Positions 10,337 to 22,300 of a stretch of DNA of 64,000 bases are shown in pieces; the first letter of the stretch is position 1; every line of letters begins with the position of its first letter. A model generated the notes under the pieces. The model was not told the DNA's origin and ran no database searches. It was given only the letters and a program-made list of their open reading frames with translations. Made by a program: the position numbers and the translations under genes. Origin of the DNA: Deuterostichococcus epilithicus. Taxonomy: Eukaryota > Chlorophyta > Trebouxiophyceae > Prasiolales > Stichococcaceae. The DNA is taken from assembly GCA_033439295.1 (NCBI GenBank), contig JAVTLE010000023.1, positions 1,364,001-1,428,000 of the forward strand, written 5' to 3'.

Positions 10337-13300
10337 ATGCATCTCAACTTCTCGCAGTGCACCAATGGCAGCCAGACGCAGGGCACCAGCAGCTCGCAGA
10401 AGCTGTCATGTGCCTTCAGCGGGTGCCGGCTCACCACGCCTGCAACTCTCAGCCTGCAGCTATCAGACTCGGAGGAGAACCCGCTGCGGGATGCCACGAA
10501 CTTGCTGGACGCCACCAACATGATGGACGCGCTGCCGCTGCCCTGCTCCCAGATGTACAGCCAGCAGTATGCCAGCCAGCAGCTGCTCAGGCGCGTGGGC
10601 TATAACAAGCAATGCAAGTATCACACGCGAGCCTCTCGGCCTTCAGAACTGATGACCGCATAGATCTCGATGCTAATTTGTGGGCGGTTCTTCGGTGCAG
10701 CACCCAGGACTTTGTGACTCCAGTAGATCCGCCAGACAATGTCCCGCCCTGGCAGGCACTACGGACGCCTGCAATGATCTCGCCCCCGGCAAAGCGCTCT
10801 CGGCAAAGCATTGCAGGCGAGTGAACCCTGCGTTCAGAGCGTTGAATCTGCATGTTCGAGCTGCATCGCGCTGTATGCGATCTGCACGGACTGCGCGTCG
10901 TGAGGCAGACGCCTGTGCGGGTGCAGAGCTGGACGCTGAGTGCGAGGTCAACATGAGCCAGAGCCAGCCTGGCGTCAGCAGAGGCATGATGGGCCCGCCA
11001 GGTAGGGACTCTGCCCGCACATGTGCCAATACACCTGCCAATGCCTGTTGCATCTGGTCTCCAGCTGGACAGGAACGCTCTTCCCCATGCTCACCGTCAA
11101 AGGTGCAATGAGCGCAGGGGCCGCCCTGCCGCCCACAGCCCGCAAGCCCATGCGGATAGCGCGGCCAAAGTCGCCGGTGTGCCTGCGCAACGTGTTCATG
11201 GGGGACGCACAGAAGGAGGACGACGCATACAATCGGTCCCTGTGCAGCCTGCCGCGGCCGCCGCAGCAGCAGACCTCGCGCTTCAGGTGCCGAGGTCTAC
11301 AGTGACCTTGCATACACACTGTGCCACGTTCATGACAGCATCGCCAGGCCGCACAAGCCTTGGAAGATGCACAAGCAGAGCCTGACGCGTCCGCTGCGTG
11401 GGTATGCTGCTTGCCGAGTCAGCCGCTGCGGCAAGAGACGCCGAACAGCGCCCGGTCAGTGCACCTCGGGCAGCGGGTCCTTGATGGCGCCAGCGCAGCG
11501 CGAGCTGTCAAGGGCACGCATGGGCGCTGCTGCTGCACGCATCGGGGTGCTGCACCCCTCGCATCCGAGCCTCGACCTGAACCTGCCTGATCCTGAACCC
11601 GAACCCAAACCTAAACCGCACACCTAACCATGAACCGCACACCCTGAACCCCACACCCTGCGCAGGACGGAGTTCAAGGAGGTAGAGGCCCTGGGGCACG
11701 GGTCCTTCAGCCGGGTGCTGCGGGTGAAGCACCGTCTGGACGGCATGGAGTATGCGCTCAAGCGGTCGCTGCAGGAGGTCACTGACAACGCCAAGAAGCG
11801 GCTGTGGATCCAGGTGCAGCGCCCTGAAACAGTCTGGCTGCTGCTTTGCGGTGCTCGACCCGTGCAGATCTTTAATGGGCTTTGTTGAAAAGCTTCAGGC
11901 CGCCTCTGCAGCGCGCGGTTTAGGGCTTAGGGTTTTAGGAGGTCACTGACAATGCCAAGAAACGGCTGTGGATCCAGGTGCGGCGCCTTGAAATGTCCAG
12001 CCGACGCTGCTTCGCGGTGCTCGACTCGTGCGGATCTCCAATGGTCTTTGCTGAAAACTGCAGGCTGCCTCTGCAACGGGTCCAGATGTGCAGAAGCAGC
12101 AGCAGAGGCGCAGGCTGCGTGCGCCGGCCATGCGATCGCACCCACTCTCTGGACCCTGCCTCCCCGGCGCCATCCCGCTCCAGGACTGACCTTCCCCGAA
12201 TGGCTGTGCGCCAAGGGATGCCGAGAACTTTTCCAGCTTCCTACTTGCGCCCGCAGGAGATGCATGCGTGGGCGCGGCTGAGCGGCCACCCGCACGTGGT
12301 CCGCTACTACGGCGCTTGGATGGAGCCGCACGACCGAGGGGAGCACCTGTACATCCAGCTGGAGAAGTGCGGGCCGTCCCTGGCGCAGCGCTGCCAGCTG
12401 GACGGCCCCCTTAGCGACTTGCAGCTGGTGGACATTCTGCGGCAGGTGAGACATATGTGTCGCAAAGTCGCAAACGTTTGGAGCATTTTGAAGCCCAGCG
12501 CTCCACTACGGCATCGTCACGCAGTCAGGGGACCTGAGATGGCTCCGATATCGCGACTGTAGGCGAGTCCACCCTGCAGAAGACGCTGCCAAGCCCAGCG
12601 GGGCTGTTTTAAGCCAGTGATTCTTCTGGCTCGCCATGCTTGTCGTGTTGTCGAAGCCTCCAGGAACGACCTCCGACTCGTGTTCTGTCGCGGAACGGGT
12701 GGCGCACACAAATCTGTCGCCAAAAGGTCAAGACTGATCGCTTCCAATGTGGTGTTATAAACAGATGGCGCTGGCTTTGCAGCATGTGCACGCTGCCGGG
12801 ATGATACCTATGCATCCGCCCCAGACAGTCGGGGCTGACGGCTCTTACCGTGTTCCCGTGCACAGATGGCGCTGGCGCTGCAGCACGTACACGCCGCGGG
12901 CATGGTGCACATGGACGTGAAGCCCGACAACATCTTCTGCTGCGACGGCGATGGCGGCGCCGCCGGAACATTAGGGTTCACAGCCACTGCCGGCGGCCCG
13001 GGGCAGCACACTGTGTACAAGCTGGGCGATTTCGGAACGGCGACGCAGGCAAAGGCGGACGAGGTTTGCGTCGACGAGGGCGACCGCAGGTACGGCTTTA
13101 AGTCGCGTTCAACTATACCTCGGTCACATGAGGTGGAAATGCAGGCAGAACCGGACGAAGTGTGCGTCGCCGAGGCTGCCTGCCGCTGTTTCTGGGCGCT
13201 GCCTCTTGCAGCTTCCCTGTGCTGGCCTCTGGTGGTCGCTGCGCTGAGCACGCAGACAGGGGGAGCGAGGGTTTCGCTCGCCGCTCATGGCGCCTTCACA

Positions 13301-14284
13301 CTGCGCAACCAGGGCCAGGGCTGCAGGCAGGCTCCACTGTGTGCCGGTGTGTCGTTGCATGCCCGCCACGCCGCATTTGGCAGGTTTCAAGAGGGCACCC
13401 GGCAAGCAGAGGTGCCTAGAGGTTCACCTGTGTGCTTCGCACAGGCACCTGGCGCTGGAGACGCTGAATGATGACTACCGCAGCGTGACTGGGAGTCCCC
13501 TGCCGCGCCACTTCTGCAGCCAGTCAGACCCGACCAACTGAATCTGTCCGTTGCTGTCTCAGGTACCTGGCGCTGGAGGTGCTGAACGACGACTACCGCC
13601 AGCTGGACAAGGCTGACATGTTTGCGCTGGGAGCCTCACTGTACGAGCTGTGGACCGACGCCGACCTGCCCACGGGTGCGGCTTCGTGCAGCATCCGTTA
13701 CCTAGAACAGATATATGGGCGTGTCAGCGCTTGCAATGCATCAAGAGCTGGGGAGGCGCCCTCGCTGTACGAGGTATGGTGCGGCGCTGACCTGCGCGCT
13801 GGTTTGGAGTCGTGCTCGCGCCCGAGTGGCTTCCTCGAGAGGGCGGGGGCGCCTGCCCGCCTGGACTGCCCCTTTGTAAAGAAATAGCCCCGCCGCTGTC
13901 AGAGGGGAGACATGGCAGCAGCCTCGCAGCACCTGAAGCCCTCAAACTTGCATCATGCAGCATGCGAAAGGGGACTGTGGCGGCGCACCCAGTCCTCTCC
14001 TGCCTGCTGGGTGCCCCGCTCATGCATTGAGGGTCGTCCGCTGCGGTCGACTGAGCTCAAGCCGTGAACGTTTTGGATTCGCAGAGGGCGAGCGGTACCA
14101 GGACCTGCGGAAGGGGCACATCAGCATGCAGCCGGGCCGCAACGAGCGACTGCGCCTGATGATCAAGGCGCTCATGCACCCGGACCCGGCGCAGCGCCCT
14201 TCGCCCGACAGGATACTCAGCTCGCAGCTGGTGCGGGAGGGCGCAGCTTCGAAGTCGAAGGGGACCGCGCACAGCAAATCGTGA
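10337..14284 (+). CDS. WEE1: WEE1-type mitotic inhibitor kinase
   Basis: Phosphorylates the CDK inhibitory Tyr to delay mitosis; nuclear by family. The N-terminus from 10337 is Ser/Gln/Asn-rich regulatory sequence. Further N-terminal exons lie near 10701-10819 and 11102-11287. The kinase domain starts at about 11666: TEFKEVEALGHGSFSRVLRV (Gly loop), EYALKRS (Lys), then exon 12260-12447 (HPHVVRYYGAWMEP, YIQLEKCG). Exon 12866-13088 has AGMVHMDVKPDN (HMD in place of HRD, as in WEE1 kinases) and LGDFGTATQ. Exon 13563 on has YLALEVLNDDYRQLDKADMF and LYELWT. The last exon from about 14085 ends at TGA 14282-14284. One N-terminal intron uses a GC donor (GCAG|gcgagt, about 10819). Copies of exon ends are frequent in its introns. 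Identification is firm. Confidence 0.93.
11580..11664 (+). repeat. Degenerate CCCTAAA-like tract in a WEE1 intron
   Basis: About 85 bases of imperfect AACCC/CCTAAAC motifs immediately before the splice acceptor of the first kinase exon. It resembles decayed telomere-type repeat, C-rich on this strand. Confidence 0.6.
11917..11940 (+). repeat. TTTAGGG-like tract in the next WEE1 intron
   Basis: Three imperfect units (TTTAGGG, CTTAGGG, TTTTAGG) sit exactly where a 164-base tandem copy begins. Orientation is opposite to the tract at 11580. Confidence 0.65.
11937..12081 (+). repeat. 145-base tandem copy of a WEE1 exon end plus intron start
   Basis: Direct copy of about 11773-11915. It covers the exon 3' end (EVTDNAKKRLWIQ), the donor (CAG|gtgcag in the original, CAG|gtgcgg in the copy) and the first about 90 intron bases. 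The offset is about 164 bases. Confidence 0.92.
12761..12803 (+). repeat. Copy of the WEE1 catalytic-loop exon 5' end
   Basis: Matches 12862-12905 (acceptor plus MALALQHVHAAGM), about 101 bases upstream. The following HMD motif is absent from the copy. Confidence 0.9.
13139..13488 (+). repeat. One WEE1 intron with copies of both flanking exon ends
   Basis: 13139-13178 copies the upstream exon end (13045-13084, QAKADEVCVDEG). 13440-13488 copies the downstream exon start (13560-13603, LALEVLNDDYR). The order is upstream exon, its copy, copy of the downstream exon, downstream exon, which points to two separate local duplications. Confidence 0.88.
13752..13816 (+). repeat. Copy of a WEE1 exon 3' end
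   Basis: Copies about 13627-13690 (LYELWTDADL); reads LYEVWCGADL. It lies about 125 bases downstream of the original. Confidence 0.82.
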
Positions 14285-14597
14285 CGGGCTCCGTGTACGA
14301 GCCGTCGCGCCATTGACGCAGGCTACTTGAACACAGTGGCTCACAGCGACATGCCAGACAGCATTGGTGCGTGCCTGTGCACGCCTGTCATGAGTGACTA
14401 CAAGGTGAAGATTGAGCATCTTTGATCTTGCTTGTGAGTATGAGTATCAGCTGGATCTAGTAAAGGGTTTCACTTATTCACCTTCTAGCAATCTGTAAAA
14501 TTTGCCAACTCCTTCGCTGCCTGGTTCTCACTGTTTGCACCTGGTTGTGTGCCTTTCAACCTCCTCGTGGTATGCTGCGGCCGGCAACCACATCACT
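14285..14597. other. Intergenic, convergent WEE1 and AP-4 mu ends
   Basis: Short AT-richer spacer. A TGTAA element at 14494-14498, the usual green-algal polyadenylation signal, lies 210 bases after the WEE1 stop. Confidence 0.5.
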
Positions 14598-17500
14598 CTA
14601 AGGCCGCACGACGTACGAGTTTGACGTCGTCACGTAGCGGACCCATCGGTAGGCAGCGGGGGTGCCTGGCTTCTCCGCCTTCATGATCTGCAGGTACCGC
14701 ACTTGCAGCCGCGACGCACATAGCATCGGCACCGTGAACTCCAAGTTGATGGGCCCGATGTCCCGCCGCATCACCCGGTGCGCATCATCCAGCATCAGCC
14801 GCGCCTGCGAGTTGGCGGACGAACACACTGGCGACTGGACGTGCGTCAGCGGTTGGCAGGCTCGGTCTGCAGTTGGCAGATTAGCAGTCCCAGAGAAGCG
14901 TGAATGACTCGGGGTTTGAGCTCGGCGCATGCCGTTATCATGCAGGCGGAACCAGGGGCCTCCTGCCAGCGGCAGCCCAGCATGGAGCGCAACACCCCCA
15001 GCTAATGCAGCGCTCTGGATAGGCCGCCTTGCCAGCACCCTCAGCGCAGGGGCGCGGGCAGCCTGCGGGCACTGTCGCAGAGTCCCCGAACAGCTTGATC
15101 ACAGTAGCAGTAGGACACTGTTGTACCTGCAGCGTGTGCTCCGTGCCGCCGGGGACCTTTTTGAATTTCCACACCAGGCGCCGCTGCCGCTCCTGCCAGT
15201 CCCATGCCTGCGAGCCTGCTGGCTTGGGCTCCGTCTGGTGCGAGCAGCTGACGCGCTGCACCGCGGGCGGCATGGGCACCACCACCTGCGAGCAGCGGCG
15301 CAGCTGCGTCAGGGTGCAGGCTCCGGCAGCGGCAGCGCCGGTCGCCGCTCACGAACCACAAGGTGTGGACGCGGCACAGCATGCCTGTGAATCGCAGGTG
15401 TTGCTGGGCCATGGCATCGGAGTCTCATGACCAGGCAGGATGAGGATGGCGGCGCGGCTGGAGCCGCTGGTTTGCGAGTCGCAAAGCAACGGCCGTACCT
15501 CCAAGCTGGATGCTGACTTGTCTGACCCGTACTCCGCCCGCACTTTGATGAGCAGCAGGACCTGCACAGCAACACCAGGTCATCAGCTGGCTCTTTAGGT
15601 TAGGGTGAACACGAAGCATGCGGTGCTTGCAAAGACGGCTGCACAGCAGGCCGTGGCCACGCGGCAGACACTGCACCGCACCTGCTAGGCTGAGAGCCGG
15701 CTTTGTGCCACCGCTGAATTGCAATGCGTGACAGGCTGTGGCTCCACATGTTTCTTTTTCCGTACCTTCTGGGCGGAGGTGGGGTCGTCTTCCAAGTCGA
15801 TGTATACCCTGAACGGCGGCTTCGAATCGTATGTGCTCCTGCGCACGGGCAGGCGGTGCTGTCAGCAGGGTGCACACCAGCCCAAAGGGGCCACAGATCC
15901 TGCAGGCCAAGCTGCATCCGCCATGTGAAGCTGCACCTGCGCCATCGCCTCACACCTGTACTGCATGAGCACGGACCCGCCGTCGGAGACCAGCCCCTGC
16001 AATCCTGGAGGGGTTCAGCTGCAGAGCTGGGCCTCACCTGTACTGCATGAGCGCGAATTCACCGTCGGGGGGCACCAACTCCAGCATGCGCTCCGCCTCG
16101 AAGCGGTCCAGCGACACCGACTCGTGGAAGTTGCAGTCGTCCAGCTGCAGGAGCGGAACACAGAGAGGCAGGTGAGCGTGTTCCCATCCCCGCTGCGCTC
16201 CACCTCGCAGCAGTCAACCGACTGCCTCAAAGCGATTGGGCCACACCCAGTTGTGGAAGTTGCAGTCGTCCAGCTGCGCAATTGCGGCAGAATCGCATAA
16301 CAGCCCTGCTTGTTGCGTTCGATATGATGCTCCTTCTCATGTTCATCGCCCGCATCGGTGCGTGAGCCACTGGCAGGAGGTGGGGTGCCGCCAAGCAGGC
16401 GGCAGATTGAGAGGAGCACAACAACCAGGCTGGTTGCAGACCTGCACGACGTCGAAGGAGCCGCCCCAGCGGGCGCCGCCGGCGCCGCTGGCGTCCTGCC
16501 GCCCTATGACCAGGTCATCGTTGAGGGCCAGCCGGATCGCCGGGTTGCCTGCCAGGTAGCTCTTCACCTGCAGCGAGCAGTGGATGCTTCCGTGAAAGTG
16601 CGGCCCAGAGAGCATGTCCCGATGCACATCTGACGATGACCAGCTTGTCGGTCAGTGCCAGCCGCATCGCTGAGTTGCCCGCCGGGTAGCTCTTCGCCTG
16701 CATTGGGCAAGGCAGGCGGCCATCAGTGACCGGCTTCGCATACCGGCTCCCAGCTCGCGGCGCACCACGAGTGGCGCGGCATCGATCTGGGAGGCGTGTG
16801 CGCACGCGTGAGCTGTCGGACTGCTGCTGCACCCCGAGACCTCGCAAATGTGGGTGGCAGTGGTAGACGATTCCGCGGCAGCATGACATGAAACGCGCTG
16901 GATGCACAGGGTGAGTTGCCGCAAGATGCAAGCATGGCACACTTCATGATGCAGGCGATAATGCGTTGAGAACGGCCTCAAAGCATGATAAGAAACAATG
17001 CGCTGAGTGCACAGAGTGAGTTGCCGCAGGATGCACCCTGTGCATCCAGTGCGTTTCAGTCATGCTTTGACGCCATCCTCGAAGCATTATCGCATGCATC
17101 GTGAAGTGTGCCATGCTTGCATCCTACGGCAACTCGCCTGTGCATTCAGCCCGTTTCATGTCATGCTTTGAGGCCATTCGCATGCCATATCCTAGACACA
17201 TATTGGTCATATCTGCAGTAGGAGGCCTGAAGCAGCTTGCAATGCTCACCACGATAGCTCCGTCAGTCTTGGACGACTGCGCACACCCGCTGGAGTTGAA
17301 GTTGGCTGTCAAGCCGCTGTCAGAAACAGCACATGCTGCAGTGGAAGACCTGCAGCGCGAGAGTGCTGCAGCGCATCTCACCACAATGGCGCCGTCGATT
17401 TGGGACGACTGCAAGTAGCCGCTGGAGTTGAAGGTGGCAGTCAGCTTCTCGACGATGTCCACGAAGATCTCGTCACGGCGGCCGCCGTCAGTACGCGTCG

Positions 17501-18771
17501 TGTCCAGCACCGACTTGATGACTCCGGTGGGGCTGCGGCCGACGCTCAGCAGCGCATTGGGCGTCCGGCTTGACTGCACGGCAGCAGCGTGGGAGGCAGC
17601 ATGACTGCACCGCCCGCCCAGGAACGTGGAGGGATGCTGCAGCCAGCAGGCTTCAGGAACGGCAGGCAACGCAGCATAGGAGGCCAAGCTCCAAGTCCGC
17701 TGGCAGACGCAGAGGACAGCGCACAGCCTGCAACTCACCGGGCCCCGCACGATGATGGGCTCGTTGAGCACAAATTCCTTGAGCGCCTCTGATGAGGAGG
17801 ACTGCGGGAAGCCGTAGTCAATGACCTGCCCGCAGTGAAAGTAGATTTCACCCTGACAGAGCTGTGATGAGGCATGAGCTCCGGTGAACACACGCGCCCT
17901 CTGGGGCACAAACGCCTGTGATTGTGAGACTGCTCGTGCGCAGTCGAGACTGCTCGTCCCTGTCCAAGTTTGGTTTGGACAGGCCGATGCGACGCATGGA
18001 ACGGCACTTTACCTGATCAGCTCACCACTACCCCTCCTGTATCAGTTGGTCATGCTTCACATAGCCTACCATGAAGAAGACTATCCCGACCAACACACCC
18101 TGGAACCGCACCTCATCGAGCAGCTCGTACACGAGCACACAGTTTTTCCGGACGGCCTCCTCGCTCAACACGCCACAGTAGTCGCGGATGACGCCGCCAA
18201 TGCGGCGCAGCAGCTCAAGCACCACCGATGGCGACACATTTTCCCGCGTGGCGGCCGCCACCAGCAGCCCCGCTTCCTGCAAGTGGTCCAAGCCTCTGCC
18301 TGGATTGCCTTTCCAATAGATGTACAGCGTGCTGCCATTGACAGTGCGTGGCGCCGCAGTGGCTCTGCTGTGGGAAAGCACAACACTTGCAACTGCAGTA
18401 GCCCGGACTGCAGATGCAACTCCAGGTTGCCAACGAGTGCATTCTTGCACCGATCCTACCTTCACATGTAGGTAGCTGACACCATCGACCTGGAAAACCG
18501 GCGGCGCATCGCCTCCCCCGCCCCAAAACCGCACTTTCCGAAAGAATGTTTCCGTCGAGTCCTGCAACACATCAAGTCGGGAGCCTCGCGAAGTGACCAC
18601 AGGTGAATGCAAGTGTCCACGCGATTCATCTGCGATTCATCTTCATGGAATGCGGGAAATGCAGATTGCCGCAAGTGCCGCCGTGCGGCGCACCTTCGGC
18701 ACGTTGCTCAGGTACTGTCGCAATATGATCGTGTCGCCGCGAGGCGAGAGGATAAAGAACTGCGAGATCAT
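14598..18771 (-). CDS. AP4M: AP-4 adaptor complex mu subunit
   Basis: Medium subunit of the trans-Golgi AP-4 coat; its C-terminal domain reads Tyr-based cargo signals. Exon 1 (18694-18771) gives MISQFFILSPRGDTIILRQY. Exon 2 (about 18469-18560) gives DGVSYLHVK. Exon 3 (18112-18276) gives TRENVSPSVVLELL and VLVYELLDE. Exon 4 (17739-17825) gives VIDYGFPQSSSSEALKEFVL. Exon 5 (17382 to about 17573) gives EIFVDIVEKLTATFNSSG. Exon 6 (16442-16567) gives VKSYLAGNPAIRLALNDDL. The rest reads DDCNFHESVSLDRFEAERML, YIDLEDDP, IKVRAEYGSDKSAS, VPMPPAVQRVSCSHQTEP, then the last exon (14598 to about 14809) ending WVRYVTTSNSYVVRP with TAG. Motif order and ends match AP-4 mu better than AP-1 or AP-2. The introns hold copies of exon ends and an inverted repeat. 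Confidence 0.94.
15957..16275 (-). repeat. Copies of both ends of AP-4 mu exon 7
   Basis: 16223-16275 copies the exon start (LDDCNFH, then NWVWPNRFEA in place of ESVSLDRFEA). 15957-15995 copies the exon end near 16043-16080 (DGEFALMQY). Both flank the real exon (about 16040-16148) in direct orientation. Confidence 0.85.
16634..16700 (-). repeat. Copy of the AP-4 mu exon 6 5' end
   Basis: Reads AKSYPAGNSAMRLALTDKLV against the true VKSYLAGNPAIRLALNDDLV (16508-16567), about 135 bases upstream in gene sense. Confidence 0.92.
16882..17187. repeat. Large near-palindromic inverted repeat in an AP-4 mu intron
   Basis: Two arms of about 150 bases (16882-17036 and 17040-17187) meet at a three-base loop (GGATGCAC cct GTGCATCC). 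Arm sequences such as GATGCAAGCATGGCACACTT recur reverse-complemented. The left arm also contains an internal direct repeat of its own (GTGCACAG..GTGAGTTGCCGCA). It could be a MITE-like element or a local inverted duplication. No target-site duplication was confirmed. Confidence 0.85.
17244..17320 (-). repeat. Copy of the AP-4 mu exon 5 3' end
   Basis: Reads LTANFNSSGCAQSSKTDGAI against the true LTATFNSSGYLQSSQIDGAI at about 17382-17445. It is downstream of the true donor in gene sense. Confidence 0.92.
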
Positions 18772-19397
18772 GCCCCCCGCCTGTCGAAGCCTCCGCTGTG
18801 CGCCGCGCACAACCGCGCGCGCGCTGAGATCGAGATCAGCGCAACCTCAGTCTTGCTTGCGGGCCGCCGGTCCCAGCCGCCGCACCCGCCTGATGACAAA
18901 TGCCACGATGTGATGCACCACAACGACAGCAGGCAGGAATCCAGCAACGGTGGCGAGGGCGATGTACAGGTCCACTCTAGGCATGGGCAGCTGGTACCCA
19001 AATAGATTGTTGTCGTCCATCAGACGGCAGCAAACAACGTTCCTAGACCGTGCTCACTGCAACTTGCATTGTGTCTGCTCTCTGCTGGCCTGCACCTGTG
19101 TTCATGCAAGGATGGGACTCTCGTTGTGATCCTTCAGGTCCCTTCAAGCCTAGGGAGAGCCAGAGCGGAGACGCGGCCGAGTCACTTCGCGTTGCCGCTG
19201 CCGTTCTACGTTGACCGGCACGGACAGCTTTGCAGATAGTTTCCAGTCCCTGTACGGCCCGCCTGGCTCGACAGGCGGGCTAGCGCACGTTCCGGAGTTT
19301 CTGAAGTCACATACCAGCTTACGCACGTTCACGCAGCTGAGACCGTCAACGTCTTGGGGAAGGGCAACTATAAGCAGCCATGTTCGTGATATCATCC
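18772..19397. other. Divergent promoter region of AP-4 mu and SERINC
   Basis: 626 bases between two opposing start codons. I see no repeat and no coding resemblance. Confidence 0.5.
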
Positions 19398-22300
19398 ATG
19401 GGCGGCTGCCTGGCATCCATGGCAGGTGGGACTGCTGTGCGCGCAGCATTCCTTGCGTGCTGCCTGCTGCGCAAAGAGCAGCGGCAGCAGCAGCAGCAGT
19501 GGAAATGAAACTGCCCATCCTTGAGAAAAACTTATGCGTCGCACCTGCTCTCGCAGGCATGTGCGCTTGCCAGTGCTTTACGTGCGCCAGCCGGGAGGTG
19601 CTGCGGAAGAGCGCCCGCCTGGCCTACTGCTTCCTCTTCACGCTTGCGATGCTCCTCGCCTGGGTGAGCATACAGCTTGTGCCTGTATCTGCACTGGCAG
19701 CCTGCTGGTCGCCTCGATGTGGAGGCGCTGACTGCCATATAATCCGAGTTCAGCTGCGCCTCACGTGAGCGAGTTGTGCGTGTATGCAGGTGCTCCGGGA
19801 CTTTGCCAAACCTATCATCGAGAAGCTGCCATGTGAGCAGTCCTCTGTGCGCATCACAAGTGCCCAGCCCTCATCAATTTTTCCACGTGCCCCTGCTCCC
19901 AGTTGCAGTTGTGAATCAGGTATGCTTGTTCTCCTGCAGGGATCCTGCCTGGCAGCGGCTACGAGCCGAGCGACCGGTGGTACGGCCTGCAGGCGGTGTA
20001 CAGGCTGAGCATGGGCAACTGGGTGAGCGGCCTGCCGGGGTTCATGCTGTTAGGGACATGCGCAGCGCCAGACCATACCACAAGCCACATGCACACTCGT
20101 CTGTTGGGCTGGCAATCCCCATCACAGCTCGCCATGTGGCGTTCTCTGGCCAAAGACACAGCTGTGCTGCCCCTATGAGGCCCTGTCTTTGGGCGGCGCG
20201 TCTTATCCAATAATTGATCAGGAGCTCGAGAGTCCGTCCGACTGCACTCTGGCCATGCGCCGCCCTGGTCATTTGGTTCAAGCCTCGCTCTGGCTGTCGA
20301 AACTCACTTTGGAACCCTCATCCGAACCTCACTCTGTGCATGTTTCGCCTGCCGCAGCTGTTCTTCAGCTTCATGGCGCTGGCGCTGCTGGGCGTGAGGT
20401 ACACCAGTGACAAGCGTGACCGCTACCTGCACCACGGCAACTGGATGGTCAAGCTGGGCCTGTGGCTGGCCTTTTGCGTGCTGCCGTTTTTCTTCCCCAA
20501 TGGCCTCATCAACATGTACGGTGAGTCATTTAGTCCTGTACTCAGCTCCCTGGGTTTCTTGCCAGGCTTACAGTCATGTGCCGTGCCTCTGGCACCTGGC
20601 CAACAGAAAGCTGCAGCCGTGGCTTGCTGAAACGCGGCTTTCCTCGTGGACTTACAGGCTGGCTGGCGCACTTTGGGGCTGGTGCCTTCCTGATTGTGCA
20701 GATGATCATCCTGCTGGACTTCACGCAGACCTGGAACGACACCTGGTGAGCGCACCCTGTCGTCTGCAAGCCGAACATGGTCCATGCTCTCATGTCTGCA
20801 GCTGAGAGAGCCCTGCTGTAGATGCAGGCCGCACCCAGAAATCAATATAGTTTCGAGCAACAAATGTCCAGACAACTGGTCGCAGAAACAGTGCCCAGGA
20901 GCCAGCTAATCTCTCGTTACAGGGTGGCAATGGAGGACGAGCGGTACCTGTATGCGCTGCTGGGCGTCACGGTGGCCTGCTACGCCGGCGTCGCCGCGAT
21001 TGTGGGCCTCCTGTTCTACTGGTTCAACCCGGCGTCCGCTGGCGACTGCTCCTTCAACGTGTCCGTCATTGTGCTGACCATCCTGGTGTGCCTGGCGCTG
21101 GGCGCTGCGTCCATGCACCCTGCGGTGAGCATCTTCTCCTGCCAAATCGTCGGGGCTCAACTCTCAAATAGAGCTGCAGATCCATTTTTTGCACACGCCT
21201 CTGCGCATTCCCCATCAGCCTCCTGTATTTTTTCACGAGCCCGGCCTTTGAGAGTCGGTGCCATCGCCGCCCTTGTTCCCAGCGCAAACACACGGGGTCG
21301 CAGCGCCGCTGCCGAGCTTGGGCGCGTCCCTACGTGCTGGCCGCCCTCCTCCTCATGCAGCGCTTCTCGTTGACTGTGCGCGCGGCATCGCAGGCGACCA
21401 GCGGCAGCCCATTTTCCGCGGTGGCCGCTGTGGTGTCCCTGTACTGCGCATCTCTGGGCAACTGGCACAACTCCTAATCACTAATCGCTGTGATTGGCAG
21501 GCCACCAACGGCAGCCTGTTCCCCGCGGCGGTGGTGTCCCTGTACTGTGCGTACCTGGGCTATTCAGCGCTGCAGAGCGAGCCACACGACTACGAATGCA
21601 ACAGCCTGGGGCACCGCCTCAGTGCCGCCTCTGGCTCCACGCTCGCCCTCGGCATGGTGCGCTGATGTGACCACATTCTTCTGCTGCGTCCTGCGGCTGT
21701 GTCTTCGACTACCCTTGGTATTCTCAACTCATCTAAGGATTATCAAGTCTCCCAGCGCTCGCAAGCCACTCTCCAGAATGCCGTTGGAGCTTGCTCAATG
21801 TGCTCACGCCCAGGCGGTGACGCTGGCAAGCGTGGTGTGGTCGGCGCTGCGCACTGGCTCCAACACGGACGCCTTCCTTGGCGGAGGCGGCGGCTCCTCG
21901 GGCGCAGAGCAGCCGCTGCTGGCGCGGCAGGGCGACGAGGAGGAGGGCACCTCTGCCGGTCTGGACGGAGAGGCGCCGCGGCAGCAGCCCGGCATGTCCG
22001 CAGGTGTGGTGTCGTGCGGAGCCGGGAGCGCAAACGGCGCACTTTCGAGGTGCCGGGAGAGCAGAAAAGCAGGTGGAGGTGTATGGGGAACGGGGGCTGG
22101 CAGCAGCAGTTCAGCGCAGCCCTCGACATCGTGTGCATCTAAAATCTTGCTGTTGTCCTTGCCTTGTGCAACGTCCGTCTGGCGCACACATGTGTGCGCG
22201 CAGCTCACGAAACATTACTAAAAACCCCGCAGGTGGTGCAATGCTGGACTTCGAGCTGGTCAATTGCGACCACGATATGCAGCCGTCTCGCTGTCAACCC

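Noticed and set aside
16882-17187. Protein coding in the inverted repeat (MKCAMLAS-type frames)
   Set aside because: The two similar frames are just the two arms read from opposite strands; they interrupt no gene and match no family.
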